Positions 1 through 8,354 of a DNA stretch of 57,267 nt are shown in pieces. The notes beneath the pieces were generated by a model. It did no database searches. It was not told the DNA's origin and was given only the letters and a program-made list of their open reading frames with translations. The position numbers were made by a program, and so were the translations under genes. The DNA lies in assembly GCF_900766305.1 (NCBI RefSeq), contig NZ_CAAFUZ010000042.1, forward strand, positions 1 to 57,267, read 5' to 3'. Position 1 is the stretch's first letter. Every line of letters starts with the position of its first letter. The stretch is from an uncultured Gemella sp. Lineage in GTDB: Bacteria; Bacillota; Bacilli; Staphylococcales; Gemellaceae.

Positions 1-34
1 ATGGCACTAAAAATTCTAACGTACAACGCAAGTG

Positions 35-140
35 GTTTATTGATATCTAAATTCGCTTTATGAAAGCTTTTTAGATATCCAATAAACTATGCGGTGATGA
101 CTCGACAAAATCGTTTTCTCCGAAATCACGATTTTTGAGT
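35..140. repeat. Two adjacent inverted repeats
   Basis: Positions 35-51 and 70-87 form a long inverted repeat (GTTTATTGATATCTAAA against its complement with one extra base). Positions 100-113 and 129-140 form a second, imperfect one (ACTC..AAAATCG against CGATTTTtGAGT). Neither is followed by a clean T-run. They could be the remains of an intergenic repeat element or the end of an upstream transcript outside the window. No gene is convincing in 1-228. Confidence 0.4.
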
Positions 141-165
141 CAATCCCATAAATCGGACAATTTCA

Positions 166-194
166 TTGATTATTTATGCAAACTAACATATAAT
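166..194 (+). promoter_or_regulatory. Sigma-A promoter of the ahpD-like/arsS operon
   Basis: A -35 TTGATT at 166-171 and a -10 TATAAT at 189-194 are separated by exactly 17 bp. They lie about 35 bp upstream of a strong ribosome binding site (AAAGGAGAG) and the ATG at 229. Confidence 0.75.
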
Positions 195-228
195 AAAATT
201 ATATAAATTTTTAAAGGAGAGAATAAAT

Positions 229-567
229 ATGGCAGACTATTTTAAAAAGAAACATTTAATCGAATTTGGTGAAGGGAAATTTGGAGAAGACGCACCTGAT
301 TACTGGAAAAACTTTATGAATTACTACGGTAATGTTATGGCTGAGGGTGAACTAACAACTCGTGAAAAAGCTCTTATTGCACTTGCGGTAGCTCATGCTG
401 AAGCTTGTCCTTATTGTATTGATGCTTATACTAGTACTTGTTTAGAAGAAGGATGCGACCAAGATCAAATCGCAGAAGCTATTCACGTTGCAGCAGCAAT
501 GAAAGCTGGTATTACTCTTGTACACGGTCTTCAAAGTAAAGAACTTTCTGATAAATTAATAAACTAG
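229..567 (+). CDS. AhpD-like (carboxymuconolactone decarboxylase family) protein, ArsS partner
   Basis: This 112-residue protein has the CMD/AhpD fold signature, with the redox pair C60-P-Y-C63 followed by IDAYT and a later HVAAAMKAG..LVHG segment. Database annotation calls this family 'arsenosugar biosynthesis-associated peroxidase-like protein' because it is nearly always encoded beside ArsS, as here (7 bp gap). A thiol-based peroxidase or disulfide-exchange role in the cytoplasm is expected from the AhpD family; the real substrate is unknown. The start is fixed by AAAGGAGAG upstream of ATG. No arsM or ars resistance gene is visible in the window, so a link to arsenic rests on family naming only. 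Confidence 0.88.
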   Translation: MADYFKKKHLIEFGEGKFGEDAPDYWKNFMNYYGNVMAEGELTTREKALIALAVAHAEACPYCIDAYTSTCLEEGCDQDQIAEAIHVAAAMKAGITLVHGLQSKELSDKLIN

Positions 568-574
568 TATTATT

Positions 575-1537
575 ATGACAGAATTAAATATTCCTAAATT
601 TTTTGACCAAGTTGAGGAAAAACAATATTTATTAACTGAAGAATTTCCTGAAGTTATGCAAATTAACGTAGGTAGTTTATGTAATATTACATGCAGTCAC
701 TGTCATGTTGATGGTGGTCCTACAAGGAAAAATAACATGGTTCGAGAAACTTTTGAACAAATAATCGAAGCATTTAAAGTTGGTAAATATAAAACAATGG
801 ATATTACAGGTGGGGCTCCTGAGATGAATCCAAACTTTAGATGGTTTTTAAAAGAAATCTCACAGTATGCCAAAACTGTAATCGTAAGAACAAATCTTAT
901 TATCCTAGACGTTCCAGCTTATAGAGATATACCAGAACTATATCGCGACTTAAAGGTTCAAGTAGTAGCGTCTCTACCCTACTACAACGAAAAAGTCGTA
1001 GCTAAGCAACGTGGAAAAGGTGTTTTTCCTAAGTCAATAGAGGTACTAAGAAGACTAAATGAATTAGGTTATGGGAAAGAAGAAGACCTTATCTTAAACC
1101 TAGTCTATAATCCAAATGGAGCATTTTTACCTCCTAAACAAGAAGCATTAGAAAAAACGTATAAGAAAAAACTATATGACAATTTTGAAATTGTCTTTAA
1201 TAACCTATTCGCAATTACAAACAATCCTATAGGAAGATTCTCCGAATTCTTACATAGAGAAGATTTATATGAAGGATATATGAATAAACTTTATAAAGCA
1301 TATAATCCCGCAACATTACCAGGTCTAATGTGTAGAAACATGATTTCTGTTGGCCCTGATGGATCTCTATATGATTGTGACTTTAACTACATTGAAAAAC
1401 TTAAAATCTCCGGTAAAGTTAACCATGTGAGTCAACTTGTAGATAATCATACAGGTGTACGTAGAATTGTTACTGCTATGCACTGTTACGGTTGTACAGC
1501 AGGAGCTGGCTCATCTTGAGGTGGAGAGACTTGCTAG
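575..1537 (+). CDS. arsS: Radical SAM protein ArsS, probable selenoprotein (TGA read as Sec)
   Basis: The N-terminal radical SAM domain carries the 4Fe-4S motif C36-x3-C40-x2-C43 (CNITCSHC). The C-terminal Cys-rich domain ends with C304-Y-G-C307-TAGAGSS and then TGA at 1517-1519. ArsS family members continue at this point with C or U followed by GG. In frame, the codons after the TGA here read GGETC before TAG at 1535-1537, so the TGA most likely encodes Sec315 in a 320-residue protein. The SECIS-like hairpin downstream supports this. If the cell has no Sec machinery, the product stops at residue 314. Family members are linked to making 5'-deoxyadenosyl arsenosugar precursors, but many hosts keep ArsS without arsenic genes, so the substrate is uncertain. 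No strong ribosome binding site precedes the ATG, which suggests translational coupling to the upstream gene. Confidence 0.85.
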
Positions 1538-1551
1538 CATAGGTTATGCTA
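1535..1551 (+). promoter_or_regulatory. SECIS-like hairpin of arsS
   Basis: TAGCATA-GGT-TATGCTA is a perfect 7-bp stem with a 3-nt loop starting with G. The loop begins 22 nt after the TGA at 1517-1519. Bacterial SECIS elements lie directly 3' of the Sec codon, with the apical loop roughly 16-37 nt away and a G among its first bases, so this one fits. It overlaps the TAG stop. Confidence 0.65.
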
Positions 1552-1563
1552 ATAATATATGAA

Positions 1564-1594
1564 AAGAAGCCATTAAACACGGCTTCTTTTTTTT
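1564..1594 (+). terminator. Rho-independent terminator after arsS
   Basis: Stem AAGAAGCC / GGCTTCTT with a 9-nt loop is followed by a T-run. A-rich flanks upstream allow it to serve the convergent minus-strand gene as well. Confidence 0.85.
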
Positions 1595-1600
1595 CTTAAA

Positions 1601-1924
1601 CTATTTTTTTATTAATGTATTAATAATATTCCCAGCAATATCACTAAGACCACTTCCACTATTACTAGTGATATTAAATAACTCACTCATATCATTACTT
1701 AATGAATTGTCCTTAGAATATGATTCTAATACTTTATTAATCATTGGTGCCACAAGCGCTGATCCTGCTCCTTGATTCAGTTGTTCTAATGCCTTATTTA
1801 GAATTTCAGTAACAAACGATGGTGCTTGATTCCCACCTATAATGTTATTAATTAATTCTTTAATTTTGTCATCAGATCCATTACTTCCAGAAGATAGAAC
1901 ATTTTCTAATATATTTTTTAACAT
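1601..1924 (-). CDS. Hypothetical small protein
   Basis: This 107-residue protein is not recognised. It is predicted to be mostly helical, with no signal peptide, no cysteine and no membrane segment. It is rich in Asn, Ser, Leu and Ile, with a Gly/Ser-rich N-terminal patch (SSGSNGSDD) and a second patch (SNSGSGLSD) near the C-terminus. A good ribosome binding site (AGAGGTG, 5 nt spacing) precedes the ATG at 1924, which supports it as a real gene. It is monocistronic, converges with arsS at the shared terminator, and its upstream 230-bp gap separates it from the surface-protein genes. No function can be assigned. Confidence 0.6.
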   Translation of the reverse strand: MLKNILENVLSSGSNGSDDKIKELINNIIGGNQAPSFVTEILNKALEQLNQGAGSALVAPMINKVLESYSKDNSLSNDMSELFNITSNSGSGLSDIAGNIINTLIKK

Positions 1925-2077
1925 ATTACACCTCTTGAATTATTTTATTCTAGTTTACCATATAAAACATAAATGTACTATATATTTAACTTTTATAATA
2001 TGATTTTTAGACTTTTGATTTTAGGTACATACTTCATTTCTCCGTACCCCGGATTTAGTATACAACCGAATACAACC

Positions 2078-2114
2078 AAATAAGCACTCCTGACTTTCGT
2101 CAAGAGTGCTTATT
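2078..2114 (-). terminator. Terminator of the truncated surface protein gene
   Basis: AATAAGCACTC (from 2078) pairs with GAGTGCTTATT (2104-2114) around a 14-nt loop. A perfect 16-bp palindrome, AAAGTAATATTACTTT (2128-2143), sits between it and the stop codon. Nearly the same pair of elements follows the paralogous gene at 8281-8340, so the 3' flank was duplicated together with the coding end. Confidence 0.75.
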
Positions 2115-2158
2115 CTTTTACTATATCAAAGTAATATTACTTTAAGAATAGTTTATTA

Positions 2159-5100
2159 TTATTTTTGTTTACGTCTTCTTGCCGCAGCAGCTAATCCTAA
2201 GATTGCTAATCCTAAACCTGCTAATGCAGAGTTGTTATCTGCGATACCTGTATTAGGTAATACTTTTTCACCTGCTTTAGCTACAGGAGCTTTTGGAGCT
2301 TCTGGAGTAGCTGGTACTTCTGGTGTTGACGGTTTTTCAGGACGTGGTGTTGGAGTTACTTTTGGAGTTACTGTTACTGGTACCTCTACTTCAACGATGT
2401 CTCCATTCGGTAATTTAACCTTAACTTTAACACTTGGTTTTTGTCCTGCTGTTTCTGATGTTGGGATTTCTCCGATTTCAACGATTTCAGCACCTTTTGG
2501 TAATTCAACATGTTTCTTAACATCGTCTTGAGTAATAGGTGTTCCTACTTCTACAACTATTGGAGTAGTTTTAACTGTTGGTCTTGGCGCTGGAGTTTCT
2601 TTTGGAGTAACTTTTACTGGTACTTCTAGTTCAATTACTTCTCCAGTTGGTAATTTCACCTTAACTTTAACACCTGTTTTTTGTCCTGGTGTTTCTGTTG
2701 TTGGGATTTCTCCAACTTCAACAATTTCCCATCCTGATTCTTTAGGAATATTAACGTGTTTCTTAACATCATCTGGTGTAATTGTTGTTCCTTGAGGTAC
2801 AACGATCGGTGTTACAGTTGGAGTAGCAATAACTGGTACTTCTACTTTAATTGTTTTACCATTTGGTAATTTAACAGTAACTGTTGCTGATGGTCTTACA
2901 CCAGCTGGGAATGTTTCAGGAAGTTCTGGTTCCCCAACAATTTCCCATCCAGTTACACCTGGAATATCAATGTGTTTTTGTACATCTTCTTTAGTAAGTT
3001 TAGTTCTTTCAGGAACGATAATTGGCGTAACTTTTGGTTCTACCACATTAACTACTACAGGTACTCGTACAATTTCTTTACCGTCTTTATCTTTAACGAT
3101 TACAACAGCTTCTTTTTTACCTGGTTTAGAAGTATCTACTGGTGTATCGTATTCGAATGTAGCTCCTTCTGGGTAATTTCCTGGTGTAATATTATCTTTT
3201 GGATCTGGTTTATCACCTTTTGGTACAAGTTGTTCTTTACCTTCTACTACTGTTACTGGAACTTTAACTGTTGTTTTATACTCTTTACCATTTACAGTGT
3301 AAATAACTGGTACTTCTACTTCTCCAGCTTTTCCTGGTGTTGAAGTTTTTGGTAATGTAATATTTGTTAAATCAACTTTAACAGTTGCTCCTTCAGGAAG
3401 TTTTTTCTTGAATTCTTCGTTGTTAATTGCATTTTCTGCGTCTTTACCAACTTTATCTTTTAATTCTTTTTCTGAAAGATCTTTTGGTACAATTACTGAA
3501 CCTGCAGTTGGTTTTGGTAATACTGTTACTGGAACTTTAACATTTTCTTTGAATTTACCATTTTCGTATGTTACTGGTACTTCAACTTCAACGTCTTTGT
3601 CCCCTGCTTTTCCTACTGTAGATGGAACTTTTGTAGGGTCTCCTACTGTTCCGCCTTTTCCTGGTTCAATACCTTTCTTAATATCTTCAGAATTTGGTGT
3701 GTCACCTTCAAATACTACTACTTCTGGTGGAGTTGAAGATACAACATTTACTGGTACTTCAATCACTTTAGTGATTTTGTTTCCATCTTTATCTTTGTAT
3801 TCAACTGTTACAGTTGCTGGTTTTTCTGTTTTACCTGTTTTATCTGTTCCAGGAGTTGTTTCAACATTTGTTACTGTAACTGTTACACCGTCTGGAAGAC
3901 CGTTAAGTTTTTTAGCTGCTTCTTCTGCTTTTTCTTTAACAACTTTTGCTAATTCAGTCTTATCAGCATCTTTAGGTACTGTTACACCTTCTGGTTTAAC
4001 TTTTGGTAATACTGTTACTGGTACTGTAATTGGTTCTTCAACATTGTTAGGATATGTTACTTTTGTAGTAACTTTAACATCTGGAGAACCTACTTTACCT
4101 TCTGTTGTAGGGATAGCTTTGTTGATATCTTCATCAGTTACAGGTGTTGCAGTTCCATCTGTATCAGGAGTAATTGCTTTGTTTACATCTTTAGCTTCCG
4201 GTTTGTCACCTTCTACAACGTATACAGGTTTAACATCTGAACCTTTCACATTTACTGTTACTGGGATTGTAGTTGTGTAGTCTTTACCATCAACTGTGTA
4301 TGTTACTGGTACATTAACAGTTCCTGTGTTTGTTCCTTTTTTCTCTGTTAATTTAGCTAATACTTCTTCAGTTACATCACCTACAGTTACTGTTGCACCG
4401 TTTGGTAATTTAGATTTGAAGTCTGTTGCTTCAACTGCTTCTTTAGCTTTATCTTTAGCTAATTCTTTCAGTTTATCTGGAGTTGTTCCTTTAGCTACTG
4501 TTACATCACCTTTAGCTACTGGTAATACTGTTACTGGAACTTTAACTGTTTCAGTTACTTTTCCATTATCATAAGTTACTGGTACATCTACTGATACATC
4601 TGTAGCTCCAGCTTTATCTTTTGTAGATGGAACTGTTGTTGGTTCTCCTACTTTACCACCTTCACCTGGTGTTACTGAATCTTTGTCTAATTTTGGTGTT
4701 TCACCTTCAAATACGACTACTGGTTTTGGTGTTGAACTTACTACTTTAACTGGTACGTTAATTGTATCTTCACCAACTACATTACCTTTAGCATCTTTAT
4801 ATAATACTTTTACAGGAACTGTATCTTTGTCCCCATTTGAATCTGTTGGTGGTAATGTGTAAGAATCTCTTTCATCTAGTGATGCAGTAATTCCATCTGG
4901 TAAGTTTGTTAATTTACTTACAGCTTCAGTTGCTTTTTCTTTTACAGCATTAGTTAGAGCTGTATCATCAGTATCTTTAAGCACTGTCACACCTGTTGGT
5001 GTTGCTTTTGGTAATACTTTAACTGGGACATTAACTGTTTCATCACCAGTTGGATATTTAACAGTTGCTTTAACAGCTAAATCTGTTGCTCCTACTTTAA

Positions 5101-7648
5101 CTTTATCTGTAGGAACGTCTTTATTTATGTCAGCTTCAGTTACAGGAGTTAAGTTTCCACCTTTATCAGGTGTAATTGCTTCATTAACATCAGCTGTTTT
5201 TGGTTGATTTCCTTCTACAACGTATACAGGTTTAACTTCTGAACCTTTAACGTTTACTGTTACTGGGATTTCTGAAGTATACGTTGTTCCATCAGGAGAT
5301 GTAAATGTTACTGGTACTTTTACAACTACTGGTTCACCTTTTTTATTAGCAATATCAGCAGGAAGTTCAGGAATTTCTCCTACAGTAACTGTATATCCTT
5401 CTGGTACTTTTGCAGGGAAGTCAGGAGTTTTAATTAACTCATTTGCTTTATTTTTTAGAGTTTCTTTAACTTTATCCGGAGTAGTTCCTTTAGGTACGTC
5501 AACTTCACCTTCTGTTCTAGGAAGAACAGTAACTGGTACTTTTACATCTTCTGTAACTTCAGTTCCATCTACATTGTGAGTAACTGTTGTTGGAATCGTT
5601 AATCCTGTTTGTCCAGCTTTTCCGTCAGTTTTGAAGATATCACTTGTTTTTGGTTCATTAGCTGTACCTTTGTTAACAGTAGTAGCTGGTTCTACTTTTT
5701 CTTTAACGTTAGCAGGTGTAATTTCATCACCTTCAAATACTACGACTGGTTTTGTTGTTGATTTAACAACGTTTACTTCGATGTCAACTGTTGTTTCATA
5801 AGTTTTACCATCTACTGTATAAGTTACAGGTACTTTAACAACTCCACGTCCATCTTCAGCAACTTTCGTAATTGCGATATCATCTTTATTAACAAAAGTT
5901 GAACCATTAGTGTCACCTAATGCAGCTGTACCAGTAACGTCTTTTAATAATTTTGTGAATTCTGGTGATTTAATCGCTTCTTGAGCTTTCGCATAAGCAA
6001 TTGCTTTAAGTTGATCATCATTCGTGTTAATTGGTACAGTAATTACTGAGTTAGTTTGTAAACTATTAATAAAGATTACTTTACCATATTTGTAATCAGG
6101 ATTATCTGAATCTGCTAAACCATTACGGTTAAATTCATTTTCATATGGTGGTTTTAATCCATTTGCAGTATATGAGTACAGTCTGTTACCTTCTGCATCT
6201 GTGTCTCCGAAACCACTCTTAACTGTTACTTTAAAGTCAGCTGGTCCTACGAAGTTATCTGCAGCTGTAAATGGAATACTTGTTGTACGAGAGTTTGTCT
6301 CTGCAGCAGCCATACGATTTCCTGCTGGTACGTTATAAGTTAATTTTCCACCTTTTGAGTTATCACTTGGATCATTTGGAACCCATTTGATAGTATTTGC
6401 CCAAACATTTCCTAACCAGTTTGATCCACCGTTGGCATTATAAATTTTATCGTCTAATACTACACCTTTAGGAACTTCTACTGTTACTTCAACATTTGAT
6501 GCAGAATAATAGTCAATATTCATTCCACCAGTGTTTTTAATTGTAATGTCAAAGTTACCTTTTTGGCCTTTTTCATAGATTGTATCTTTTGTATAACCGT
6601 ATTCACCTGTCTTACCATCTGAACGAACGTTTGTTACTACTTCAGCAGCTGGTGCAGTTGCAATACCAATACCACCGATTAAGTAACCATCTTTAATATT
6701 GATCTTGTTATCATTAATTAAAGTATTTGTTCCTTGACTTCCTGCTTCAATTAACACTTTAATTTTTGTAGTTTCTGCTGGAATATCATAAATACGGTCT
6801 AAGTGGTTCCATCCATTAGCAGCCAAAGCAGCTTGTTCTGTTGCTAATGGCCCATTTTTACCGTCAACTGGTTTAATTTCTTTACCAGTGAATGCATCTA
6901 CGATTGTTAATTTAACTCTTTCACCTGCAGAAGTAGTTGTAGTACCACCATACGCAGCACTGTGAATTAAGTTAACATTTAGTCGTGAATTTCCATTAAC
7001 ATCAAATTCTTTAGAAAGTGTTGTACCTTTACTTCCTAATTCTAGGTAATAATCACGGTTTTTAACTTCACCGAACGCATTTGTTCTCATTACATCAATT
7101 GTTGGAGTTACTGAAGGAACAGCACCACTACCATTAACATAACTATTTTCACCTGATGTTTGGTATTTTTTCAATTCTCCATCGTTTGAATAGATTTTTG
7201 ATTTTGGAACTTCACGTGTACTTGGTTGTCCATCTTTATCTGTAACATTTGTTACGTCAAGTGGTTTAACCGCATTAACTTTTTCACCAACTTCAATCTT
7301 CCATCCATTTAACAAACCGGGTGCTTCATCTTTCGTAATAGTTTTTTCTTGCCAGTTGTATGTTGCACTACCGATTGGATCTTTTGCATTTGGAACATTA
7401 TTTACTTTATTAGTAATGTCACGTCCACTTTCATATTGAGTAGCAATTGTTTCTGATTTTTTATCAGCATCAGTGAATGTTACTTTATCCCCGAAACCTT
7501 CTTTTAAGCTTTCGAATACACCGTTTTTAGGGTTGTTACCGTAACCAGCATGGTTTTCACTTGCTGGGGCACCTAATTCAGTTTTTCCGGCTAAATATAA
7601 TGCTAATAAGTCACGTTCAGATTTAACAGCTTCTGCTTGTTGGCTCAT
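2159..7648 (-). CDS. 5'-truncated Rib/alpha-like repeat LPXTG surface protein (likely not expressed)
   Basis: The open frame encodes 1829 residues. A non-repetitive region of about 500 residues could be a ligand-binding head. It is followed by alternating 80-100 residue modules (beginning PVVVFEGD, VTVAKGTTPDKL, PVYVVEGD or GVTVPKD), one Rib-type module with YPEGATFEY, three 65-75 residue modules (PIVVEVGTPIT..VKVKVKLP..VEVPVTVTP), a Pro-rich wall spacer and LPNTG (residues 1797-1801) with a hydrophobic stretch and RRRKQK tail. This is a sortase substrate architecture. However, no signal peptide is encoded: the first ATG (7648) has no ribosome binding site, and the same frame continues upstream for 69 codons with no ATG, GTG or TTG. 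The intact paralog at 8355-15686 shows what is missing. It may be a decayed gene or a silent sequence reservoir for its neighbour. Confidence 0.8.
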   Translation of the reverse strand: MSQQAEAVKSERDLLALYLAGKTELGAPASENHAGYGNNPKNGVFESLKEGFGDKVTFTDADKKSETIATQYESGRDITNKVNNVPNAKDPIGSATYNWQEKTITKDEAPGLLNGWKIEVGEKVNAVKPLDVTNVTDKDGQPSTREVPKSKIYSNDGELKKYQTSGENSYVNGSGAVPSVTPTIDVMRTNAFGEVKNRDYYLELGSKGTTLSKEFDVNGNSRLNVNLIHSAAYGGTTTTSAGERVKLTIVDAFTGKEIKPVDGKNGPLATEQAALAANGWNHLDRIYDIPAETTKIKVLIEAGSQGTNTLINDNKINIKDGYLIGGIGIATAPAAEVVTNVRSDGKTGEYGYTKDTIYEKGQKGNFDITIKNTGGMNIDYYSASNVEVTVEVPKGVVLDDKIYNANGGSNWLGNVWANTIKWVPNDPSDNSKGGKLTYNVPAGNRMAAAETNSRTTSIPFTAADNFVGPADFKVTVKSGFGDTDAEGNRLYSYTANGLKPPYENEFNRNGLADSDNPDYKYGKVIFINSLQTNSVITVPINTNDDQLKAIAYAKAQEAIKSPEFTKLLKDVTGTAALGDTNGSTFVNKDDIAITKVAEDGRGVVKVPVTYTVDGKTYETTVDIEVNVVKSTTKPVVVFEGDEITPANVKEKVEPATTVNKGTANEPKTSDIFKTDGKAGQTGLTIPTTVTHNVDGTEVTEDVKVPVTVLPRTEGEVDVPKGTTPDKVKETLKNKANELIKTPDFPAKVPEGYTVTVGEIPELPADIANKKGEPVVVKVPVTFTSPDGTTYTSEIPVTVNVKGSEVKPVYVVEGNQPKTADVNEAITPDKGGNLTPVTEADINKDVPTDKVKVGATDLAVKATVKYPTGDETVNVPVKVLPKATPTGVTVLKDTDDTALTNAVKEKATEAVSKLTNLPDGITASLDERDSYTLPPTDSNGDKDTVPVKVLYKDAKGNVVGEDTINVPVKVVSSTPKPVVVFEGETPKLDKDSVTPGEGGKVGEPTTVPSTKDKAGATDVSVDVPVTYDNGKVTETVKVPVTVLPVAKGDVTVAKGTTPDKLKELAKDKAKEAVEATDFKSKLPNGATVTVGDVTEEVLAKLTEKKGTNTGTVNVPVTYTVDGKDYTTTIPVTVNVKGSDVKPVYVVEGDKPEAKDVNKAITPDTDGTATPVTDEDINKAIPTTEGKVGSPDVKVTTKVTYPNNVEEPITVPVTVLPKVKPEGVTVPKDADKTELAKVVKEKAEEAAKKLNGLPDGVTVTVTNVETTPGTDKTGKTEKPATVTVEYKDKDGNKITKVIEVPVNVVSSTPPEVVVFEGDTPNSEDIKKGIEPGKGGTVGDPTKVPSTVGKAGDKDVEVEVPVTYENGKFKENVKVPVTVLPKPTAGSVIVPKDLSEKELKDKVGKDAENAINNEEFKKKLPEGATVKVDLTNITLPKTSTPGKAGEVEVPVIYTVNGKEYKTTVKVPVTVVEGKEQLVPKGDKPDPKDNITPGNYPEGATFEYDTPVDTSKPGKKEAVVIVKDKDGKEIVRVPVVVNVVEPKVTPIIVPERTKLTKEDVQKHIDIPGVTGWEIVGEPELPETFPAGVRPSATVTVKLPNGKTIKVEVPVIATPTVTPIVVPQGTTITPDDVKKHVNIPKESGWEIVEVGEIPTTETPGQKTGVKVKVKLPTGEVIELEVPVKVTPKETPAPRPTVKTTPIVVEVGTPITQDDVKKHVELPKGAEIVEIGEIPTSETAGQKPSVKVKVKLPNGDIVEVEVPVTVTPKVTPTPRPEKPSTPEVPATPEAPKAPVAKAGEKVLPNTGIADNNSALAGLGLAILGLAAAARRRKQK

Positions 7649-7855
7649 CGCTTGAGCTGATGTTGCATCCGCAGCATTTGCAGTTGTAATAACATTTTCT
7701 GCTTTTTGTTTAATACCTTTTAAAACATCAATTTTAAATTGATCTTTTTTATTCGCAGGTAGCGCTTCTTCTTTTGCTATTTGAGCTTGAATCTTATCAA
7801 TATTTGCTTGTAATTCTGGTAAAGCTTTATCCCTTTTAATATTATATTTATAAAA
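7649..7855 (-). pseudogene. In-frame 5' remnant of the truncated surface protein gene
   Basis: These 69 codons continue the frame of the 1829-residue protein upstream to a TAG at 7856-7858. They encode a helical Lys/Gln/Ala-rich segment (ALPELQANIDKIQAQIAKEE) like the N-terminal helical regions of such adhesins, so this was once coding sequence. No start codon is present. At about 7831-7850 the sequence passes into DNA matching the untranslated leader of the paralog (CCTTTTAAATTTATAG there, CCCTTTTAATATTATA here). A deletion therefore joined the leader directly to interior codons, removing the ribosome binding site, start and signal peptide. Confidence 0.75.
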
Positions 7856-7967
7856 CTAATTTATAGAATTAATGCAATAAAATAATTTCTATAAATAAGT
7901 ATGAATAAAAATAAGAAAACATTTCCGCGTATAAAGTAACTTATGCAAGCTATCTATACTGCCATAT

Positions 7968-7996
7968 ATTATACTATATTTTAATGTTAATTTCAA
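7968..7996 (-). promoter_or_regulatory. Intact promoter upstream of the truncated surface gene
   Basis: On the minus strand, TTGAAA (7991-7996) and TATAAT (7968-7973) are 17 bp apart. A leader hairpin (AATTTATAGAA 7858-7868 with TTCTATAAAT 7887-7896) follows. Both match the arrangement upstream of the intact paralog, so the truncated gene is probably still transcribed. Confidence 0.7.
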
Positions 7997-8278
7997 ATGT
8001 TATTACGTTCCTAACTATTACTAAATTATAAAAATATAACCACTAACTTTAAAATTTCCAATTGATCTTTAAATATTATTATATGTTAATTTAATCTTTG
8101 TAAAAAATATATTAATAATTCTCAATATTATCAGCCTATAAATGTTATATTAATTTACTTAATTAACAAATTATAATTTCATATAATCAATTATAATTAA
8201 TTTCCAAACTCCTTCATAAAACATTACAGTATTTCTAAATATTATATACACTTCTATCAAAATATTCATAAATCAAAA
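7997..8278. other. AT-rich intergenic stretch, nothing recognised
   Basis: This is very AT-rich DNA between the promoter of the truncated surface gene and the terminator of the next one. I see no open frame, RNA gene or convincing repeat. Confidence 0.6.
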
Positions 8279-8308
8279 AAGCACTCCTGATTTTTATCAA
8301 GAGTGCCT
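8279..8308 (-). terminator. Terminator of the intact surface protein gene
   Basis: GCACTC (8281-8286) pairs with GAGTGC (8301-8306). The A-run just below it on the plus strand gives a U-tract on the minus transcript. It is a near copy of the element at 2078-2114. Confidence 0.75.
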
Positions 8309-8354
8309 CTTCATTTACTACTTCAAAGTGATATTACTTTAATAATAGTTTTTA

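Noticed and set aside
1..63. 20-codon open frame starting at the first base
   Set aside because: No upstream sequence is available, no ribosome binding site is visible, and it runs into an inverted repeat.
1517..1519. TGA as a tryptophan codon (alternative genetic code)
   Set aside because: Other genes in the window have normal TAA, TAG and TGG usage, and UGA as Trp is limited to Mycoplasma-like lineages. Sec recoding fits the family position better.
2106..4574. Long plus-strand open frames opposite the truncated surface gene (also at 8428-13821)
   Set aside because: They lie antisense to repeat-rich coding DNA, have Thr/Ser/Val-rich low-complexity translations mirroring the real frame, and lack ribosome binding sites.
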